From Corynebacterium propinquum DSM 44285 (GTDB lineage: Bacteria > Actinomycetota > Actinomycetes > Mycobacteriales > Mycobacteriaceae): a stretch of 64,000 nt of DNA. How positions within the stretch are numbered: position 1 is the stretch's first letter; each line of letters opens with the position of its first letter. A program made the translations under genes and the position numbers. Shown one piece after another: positions 59,879-64,000 of this stretch. The stretch covers positions 1 through 64,000 of the forward strand of contig NZ_AQXC01000012.1 in NCBI RefSeq assembly GCF_000375525.1, read 5' to 3'. The notes beneath the pieces are model-generated. The model saw only the letters and a program-made list of their open reading frames with translations, ran no database searches and was not told the origin of the DNA.

Positions 59879-60379
59879 CTAAACGCGTGGAGTCGCGAAC
59901 CACTTGATCATCGTGGAATCCGTCTTGTATTCGAATCCGAATTTCTCGTAGCGGGCACGCGCACGTGGGTTGTCCTTATCCACGAACAAAGAGATACCTG
60001 GGGCGCCTTGTGTGCGCGCTAGTTCCACACCGGCTTCCAAGAGGCGGGTGCCCAACCCGAGGCCGGCATAGCGGCGTTCCACAGCGATCACGAGCTCCGG
60101 AACCTCTGGGTAGCCCACCCAGCCAGAGCCAGGGTTGTTGGACTTCCAGTAGCGCAGGAACAAACCGCCAGCTGGTACCGCGTGGCTCGATATCGCGATG
60201 ACACCACCCTGGGTGTATGGGTCCCACTGGTTGACGTATTTGTGGTGGTCAGCAGACTCGCTTTCGGGAAGATCCCGGCTCTCGTCACCGAAAACGTCGG
60301 CAAGATAGTGCAGGCGAGACAGGTAAGTGCGATCGTCGTTGGTGGCAGGGCGCAGGGTAATTGTTGTGTCGTTAGGCAT
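59879..60379 (-). CDS. GNAT-family acetyltransferase
   Basis: 166 residues. The acetyl-CoA fold is clear: VPELVIAVERRYAGLGLGTRLLEAGVELAR (motif A, RxxGLG) and GISLFVDKDNPRARARYEKFGFEY (motif B). The acceptor is unknown. The N-terminus (MPNDTTITLRPATNDDRTYLSRLHYL) is standard. Downstream of, and in the same direction as, accBC with a 65-base gap. Confidence 0.85.
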   Translation of the reverse strand: MPNDTTITLRPATNDDRTYLSRLHYLADVFGDESRDLPESESADHHKYVNQWDPYTQGGVIAISSHAVPAGGLFLRYWKSNNPGSGWVGYPEVPELVIAVERRYAGLGLGTRLLEAGVELARTQGAPGISLFVDKDNPRARARYEKFGFEYKTDSTMIKWFATPRV

Positions 60380-60444
60380 AGCTACTCATGATAGTCGAAT
60401 TGTATTGCTTCCGAACTGTTTTGTCGCCAGAACTAGCCAAACAA

Positions 60445-62223
60445 CTACTTCAGCTCCAGCATGACATCGCCTTTGCCAATCTGGCCACCTTCGGAGATAT
60501 TCAGGCCGGTAACCGTGCCAGATTTGTGCGCCTTGACTGGGTTTTCCATTTTCATGGCCTCGAGAACGACGATGACATCACCTTCTGAGACTTCCTGGCC
60601 TTCTTCCACAGCGACTTTAATGACGGTGCCCTGCATCGGCGCTGTGACTGCATCGCCCGAGACAGCGGATTTGGAACTGCCCCCGCGGCGCTTTTTTGCC
60701 TTCTTCTTCGGCGCCTCGCCGCCTCCGCCGATGGTAAGCGATCCTGGCAATGCCACCTCGATGCGACGCCCATCGATCTCGACGACGTATTTCTGCGGTG
60801 GCAGGTCCGGCTCGGCGTCTGGCTCCACGTGCTCGCCGGAAAATGCCGGCAGGTCGTTGGTCCATTCCTCTTCGATCCATTTGGTGTAGACCGTAAAGCC
60901 CTCGGCATCGGCGGCGGCAAATGCCGGATCGTCGATGATGGCGCGGTGGAAGGGGATGACCGTCGGCATGCCGTCAACCACAAACTCATCCAAGGCGCGG
61001 CGTGAGCGAGCCAGTGCCTCGTCACGGTTTTCTGCGTGCACGATGAGCTTCGCCAGCATGGAGTCGAATTGACCACCGATCACCGTGCCTTGCCGCACGC
61101 CGGAATCCACGCGGATGCCAGGGCCAGCTGGCTCGGAGTAGGTAGCGACGGTACCGGGGGCAGGCATGAAGTTCGCGCCTGGGTCCTCGCCGTTGATACG
61201 GAACTCGAAAGCGTGGCCCACCGGCTGTGGATCTTCGGTAAAGCGTAATTTTTGGCCCTCGGCGATGCGGAACTGCTCGCGCACCAGGTCGATGCCGGTG
61301 GTGACTTCGGTGACTGGGTGCTCTACCTGCAAACGGGTATTGACCTCCAGGAAGGAGATCAGCCCATCAGAGCCAACTAGGAATTCGACGGTACCGGCGC
61401 CGTAGTATCCGGCTTCGCGGCAAATGCGCTTGGAGGATTCGTGGATCTCTGCACGCTGCTTATCAGTCAAAAATGGGGCAGGGGCTTCTTCCACCAGTTT
61501 TTGGAAACGGCGCTGCAGCGAACAGTCACGCGTGCCGACGACAATGACGTTGCCGTGCTGGTCTGCCAGCACCTGGGCTTCGACGTGGCGGGCGCGGTCC
61601 AAGTAGCGTTCGACGAAGCATTCGCCGCGGCCGAAAGCAGCGGTGGCCTCGCGGGTGGCGGATTCAAAGAGCTCGGCGACTTCCTCGCGCTCGTAGGCAA
61701 CTTTCATACCGCGGCCACCGCCACCAAAAGCCGCTTTAATCGCGATTGGCAAGCCGTGCTCGTCGGCAAAAGCTTCTACCTCTGCGGCATCGGCGACTGG
61801 GTCCTTGGTGCCCGGGGCCATGGGCGCATCGGCTTTTTCTGCAATGTGGCGAGCAGTGACTTTATCGCCTAAGTCCGCGATAGCGTCAGGTGATGGGCCA
61901 ATCCAAATAAAACCAGCGTCGATGACTGCGCGGGCGAAATCCGCGTTTTCTGACAAGAAACCGTAGCCGGGGTGGATGGCGTCGGCGCCGGATTTTTTCG
62001 CAGCATCGAGCACTTTATCGAAGTCCAAGTAGGATTCTGCAGACGTGGAACCACCCAAGGCGAAAGCTTCGTCGGCAAGCCCAACGAATGGGGCGTTGGC
62101 ATCAGGTTCCGCATAGACCGCCACGGAACCAATTCCGGCGTCTTTGGCGGCGCGGATGATACGTACCGCGATTTCGCCGCGGTTGGCGATCAATACCTTG
62201 GTGATTTTCGTCTGTTCAGCCAC
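60445..62223 (-). CDS. accBC: Acyl-CoA carboxylase alpha subunit (biotin carboxylase + BCCP)
   Basis: 592 residues. Biotin carboxylase (about 5-450): [58 protein letters not shown] and [14 protein letters not shown]; a basic linker [14 protein letters not shown]; and a BCCP domain with [15 protein letters not shown] carrying the biotin lysine. It serves the acetyl-CoA and propionyl/acyl-CoA carboxylases that supply fatty and mycolic acid synthesis with separate AccD subunits, which are not in the window. Confidence 0.95.
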   Translation of the reverse strand: MAEQTKITKVLIANRGEIAVRIIRAAKDAGIGSVAVYAEPDANAPFVGLADEAFALGGSTSAESYLDFDKVLDAAKKSGADAIHPGYGFLSENADFARAVIDAGFIWIGPSPDAIADLGDKVTARHIAEKADAPMAPGTKDPVADAAEVEAFADEHGLPIAIKAAFGGGGRGMKVAYEREEVAELFESATREATAAFGRGECFVERYLDRARHVEAQVLADQHGNVIVVGTRDCSLQRRFQKLVEEAPAPFLTDKQRAEIHESSKRICREAGYYGAGTVEFLVGSDGLISFLEVNTRLQVEHPVTEVTTGIDLVREQFRIAEGQKLRFTEDPQPVGHAFEFRINGEDPGANFMPAPGTVATYSEPAGPGIRVDSGVRQGTVIGGQFDSMLAKLIVHAENRDEALARSRRALDEFVVDGMPTVIPFHRAIIDDPAFAAADAEGFTVYTKWIEEEWTNDLPAFSGEHVEPDAEPDLPPQKYVVEIDGRRIEVALPGSLTIGGGGEAPKKKAKKRRGGSSKSAVSGDAVTAPMQGTVIKVAVEEGQEVSEGDVIVVLEAMKMENPVKAHKSGTVTGLNISEGGQIGKGDVMLELK

Positions 62224-62259
62224 GTTGGCCCTCCATAGCGCTTAATAAAAAATCGTTCT

Positions 62260-62344
62260 ACGTTTTACGTTCCACGTTCCGCGTGCCAGGTACCGCAATG
62301 CGTGATTTCGTCAGCGTGTGGTTTCTGGAACGCGTGATTTCGTC
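62260..62344. repeat. Short repeats upstream of accBC
   Basis: ACGTT occurs three times at exact 7-base spacing (62260, 62267, 62274), and the 13-base GCGTGATTTCGTC occurs at 62300-62312 and 62332-62344, 32 bases apart (about three helical turns). They lie 37-121 bases before the accBC start in a 286-base spacer. Possible sites for a lipid regulator such as FasR; I cannot confirm the motif. Confidence 0.45.
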
Positions 62345-62509
62345 TCAGTCTATTCTTACACACCAAAACATGAGAAAACCATCAGGTTTTGGTTCGTGTC
62401 CCAAAATGATGCCGCAATTTGTGCGAAATGACAATTCCCAGCACTGCATACGCAGCCAGATATGTACGCAGCCGGTTACGTGCTTTGCCCGGTTACGTAA
62501 GCAGCCCAG

Positions 62510-63397
62510 TTACGACGTGCCCGTGCCTTGGTCGATGGGCATGCCGACCATATTTCCCCACTCGGACCAGCCGCCGTCGTAAATGCGGGTTTTGTCATGA
62601 CCAAGCAAAAACCGACCGACGAACCAGACCAGCGCCGCACGGGCGCCTACCTGCGAATACACCACGCTGTCCTCCGCAGGCCACAGCTGATCCAATTCCG
62701 CGCGCGAACGGAACATCCCAGCCGGTGTCATCAGCGATTTCCACGGCAGATGGATCGCACCAGGCACATGGCCTTGCCTGCGGGTAGTAACCGCGCCCGG
62801 GCCCGAACCCAATTCCCGCTCGGCAGCGTCCTGCTGGTGTGGCAGCCCAGAAAACTCCGCGGCGGAGCGCACGTCCACGGCGGTCAAGGCGTCGTCGTCG
62901 GCAAGTTCATCGACGAAAGCACGCACACCGGCATCATTTCTTTCGCACACCGGGTAATTAGACGGATGCATGACCAGTGCTGGGGTGAGTGAGGTATCGC
63001 GTTCTTCTTGCATCCAGCCTTCACGCCCGCCATCCAAAATCCGGGTATCCGGGTGGCCGAAAAGCTCAAAAACCCACAGCGCGAAACACGCCCACCGGTT
63101 GCCGCGGTCGCCATAAAACACCACCGTGTCCTCGCGGGAAATGCCCAACCGGGACAGCAGTGCGGCAAACCCCTCGCCGTCAATAACATCGAGCGTGGCG
63201 GGATCAACGAGTTCTTCCGGATTGATCCGCAGCGCAGAGGGCAAATGCCCGATGTTATACAGCACGGAATCTTCATTACACTCAATGACGTGTAATCCTT
63301 TGACTCCTAACCGCGCGGATAACCACGACGCAGACACCAGCCGTCCTGGGTCCGCATAGTCCCGAAACGACGGATGGTTATCGAAAGCAACAGCCAC
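62510..63397 (-). CDS. Rhodanese-fold sulfurtransferase homologue lacking catalytic Cys
   Basis: 295 residues, two rhodanese domains as in thiosulfate sulfurtransferases (SseA/CysA type): VSASWLSARLG and VFYGDRGNRWACFALWVFELFGHPDTRILDGG in the first, VDVRSAAEFSG, GHVPGAIHLPWKSLM and IYDGGWSEWGNMVGMPI in the second. The active loop, normally YCRIGERSS, reads YSQVGARAA, so the catalytic Cys is Ser248 (codon TCG) and the following Arg and Ser residues are also changed. Sulfur transfer by the usual persulfide route should be impossible. The gene is otherwise full length. Confidence 0.85.
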   Translation of the reverse strand: MAVAFDNHPSFRDYADPGRLVSASWLSARLGVKGLHVIECNEDSVLYNIGHLPSALRINPEELVDPATLDVIDGEGFAALLSRLGISREDTVVFYGDRGNRWACFALWVFELFGHPDTRILDGGREGWMQEERDTSLTPALVMHPSNYPVCERNDAGVRAFVDELADDDALTAVDVRSAAEFSGLPHQQDAAERELGSGPGAVTTRRQGHVPGAIHLPWKSLMTPAGMFRSRAELDQLWPAEDSVVYSQVGARAALVWFVGRFLLGHDKTRIYDGGWSEWGNMVGMPIDQGTGTS

Positions 63398-63469
63398 GGG
63401 TCAGCCTTTCAAGTGGTGGAAAGTATACTCTACAAATCTTATCGAAAACTCTCTAGGCAAGGAGCAACC

Positions 63470-64000
63470 ATGCGTCGCGACATCCACGAGGCGGTCGTCA
63501 TTTTCGAAATCGAAGGCGGCAACGACAAAACCATTCACGGCAACCGGGTCGATACCAAGCCCATCGTTGAGGCGCTGCAGGCTGCGGGCTGGCACGCGGA
63601 AGTTGTGGTGTACCGCCCGGAATGGACGGACAAGATTTTCGACTACGTCGCCGGTTCCTTTGACGCTTATATTTCGCGGGTTAACCCGGGCAATATCCCC
63701 GGCGGTGAGGACGGATATTTTGCATTGCTGGAAAGGCTTGCCGACGCCGGGCTGGCCGCGTTTTCCCGCCCCGCAGAAATGCTCGCTTATGGTGCCAAGG
63801 ACGCGCTGGTCAAGCTCAATGACACCGATCTGGTGCCTGCCGATACCGCGGCCTACTATGACGTAGCCAGCTTCCGCTCTGCGTTTCCGGTGTCGTTGGC
63901 CCGCGGCGAGCGCGTGCTCAAACAAAACCGTGGTTCGACCGGTGAAGGTATTTGGCGTGTGCAGCTGGCAGATGAATCCGCGCGACCGGAACCAGGTGCG
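63470..64000 (+). CDS. Cj0069-family ATP-grasp-like protein (cut by window edge)
   Basis: Open from ATG 63470 to the window end (177 codons); AAGGAG lies 5 bases before the start. The peptide begins MRRDIHEAVVIFEIEGG and continues with VDTKPIVEALQAAGWHAEVV, a pre-ATP-grasp fold, then FDAYISRVNPGNIP and VLKQNRGSTGEGIWRV, an ATP-grasp lysine/glycine loop. This fits the Cj0069 family, of unknown function. Divergent from the sulfurtransferase-like gene. The C-terminal catalytic half lies beyond the window. Confidence 0.75.
   Translation, partial: MRRDIHEAVVIFEIEGGNDKTIHGNRVDTKPIVEALQAAGWHAEVVVYRPEWTDKIFDYVAGSFDAYISRVNPGNIPGGEDGYFALLERLADAGLAAFSRPAEMLAYGAKDALVKLNDTDLVPADTAAYYDVASFRSAFPVSLARGERVLKQNRGSTGEGIWRVQLADESARPEPGA

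Noticed and set aside
1..64000. CRISPR arrays, tRNA and rRNA genes, prophage modules
   Set aside because: No regularly spaced repeats with unique spacers, no cloverleaf or rRNA-like sequence and no phage structural genes were recognised; this is a reading by eye, not a covariance search.

Overview
The window is chromosomal DNA of a Corynebacterium. The evidence is a monomeric NADP isocitrate dehydrogenase, a single-chain pyruvate carboxylase of about 1140 residues, an AccBC biotin carboxylase/BCCP fusion, an LpdA-type quinone reductase, DUF3017 next to folD, MMPL transport, DtxR-like iron boxes, and many starts that look leaderless (a -10 box about 7 nt before ATG or GTG). The species cannot be named from the sequence alone. 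From about 26 kb to the right end, the gene order (folD-DUF3017, metX, icd, xth, trpS, yihY, dacB, upp, lpdA, pyc, accBC, sulfurtransferase) matches what I remember of the C. glutamicum chromosome. The left 26 kb looks more accessory.

Left part (1-11.6 kb): the end of an IS element with a truncated transposase lies directly behind gabT, which is divergent from a PucR/GabR-type regulator. A six-gene cluster follows: a UTRA-type GntR regulator, a lipoprotein binding protein, two permeases and an ATPase like 2-aminoethylphosphonate/iron importers, and a two-domain enzyme that fuses a HAD phosphatase to an endonuclease/exonuclease/phosphatase (EEP) domain. An APC amino-acid permease comes next. 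From 11.6 to 13.7 kb is a scar region with a broken HTH gene, a truncated Abi_2 (AbiD/AbiF) gene and an unrecognised orphan gene. From 14 to 18.5 kb is a quinol nitric oxide reductase operon with a four-cysteine membrane protein and a slipin. Two lipoproteins, a complete siderophore ABC importer (20.0-23.9 kb) and two coupled bacterial-PH-domain membrane proteins follow.

Core part (26-64 kb): trmL, folD-DUF3017, gluconate uptake and kinase (gntP, gntK), a SWIM zinc-finger protein, an MMPL exporter with its TetR regulator and a pair of matching operators, metX, an HAAAP-type amino-acid permease, a repeat- and hairpin-rich spacer, icd, an MFS exporter, xth, a TRIC-family channel, trpS, a YihY/BrkB protein, dacB, a degenerate adenosine-deaminase-like protein, a protein with an internal duplication, a signal-less NlpC/P60 protein coupled to a small helical ESX-like protein, upp, an XRE regulator, an M20 amidohydrolase, lpdA, pyc with a structured leader, an iron-box-preceded siderophore-binding lipoprotein, a GNAT acetyltransferase, accBC, a sulfurtransferase that has lost its catalytic cysteine, and the start of a Cj0069-family gene cut by the window edge.

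The best candidates for something undescribed are the HAD-EEP fusion in its transporter cassette, the norB/four-cysteine protein/slipin operon, the signal-less NlpC plus helical partner pair, the two pseudoenzymes (adenosine deaminase-like and sulfurtransferase-like), and the folded RNA predicted at the 5' end of the pyc message. No CRISPR array, tRNA or rRNA gene was recognised.
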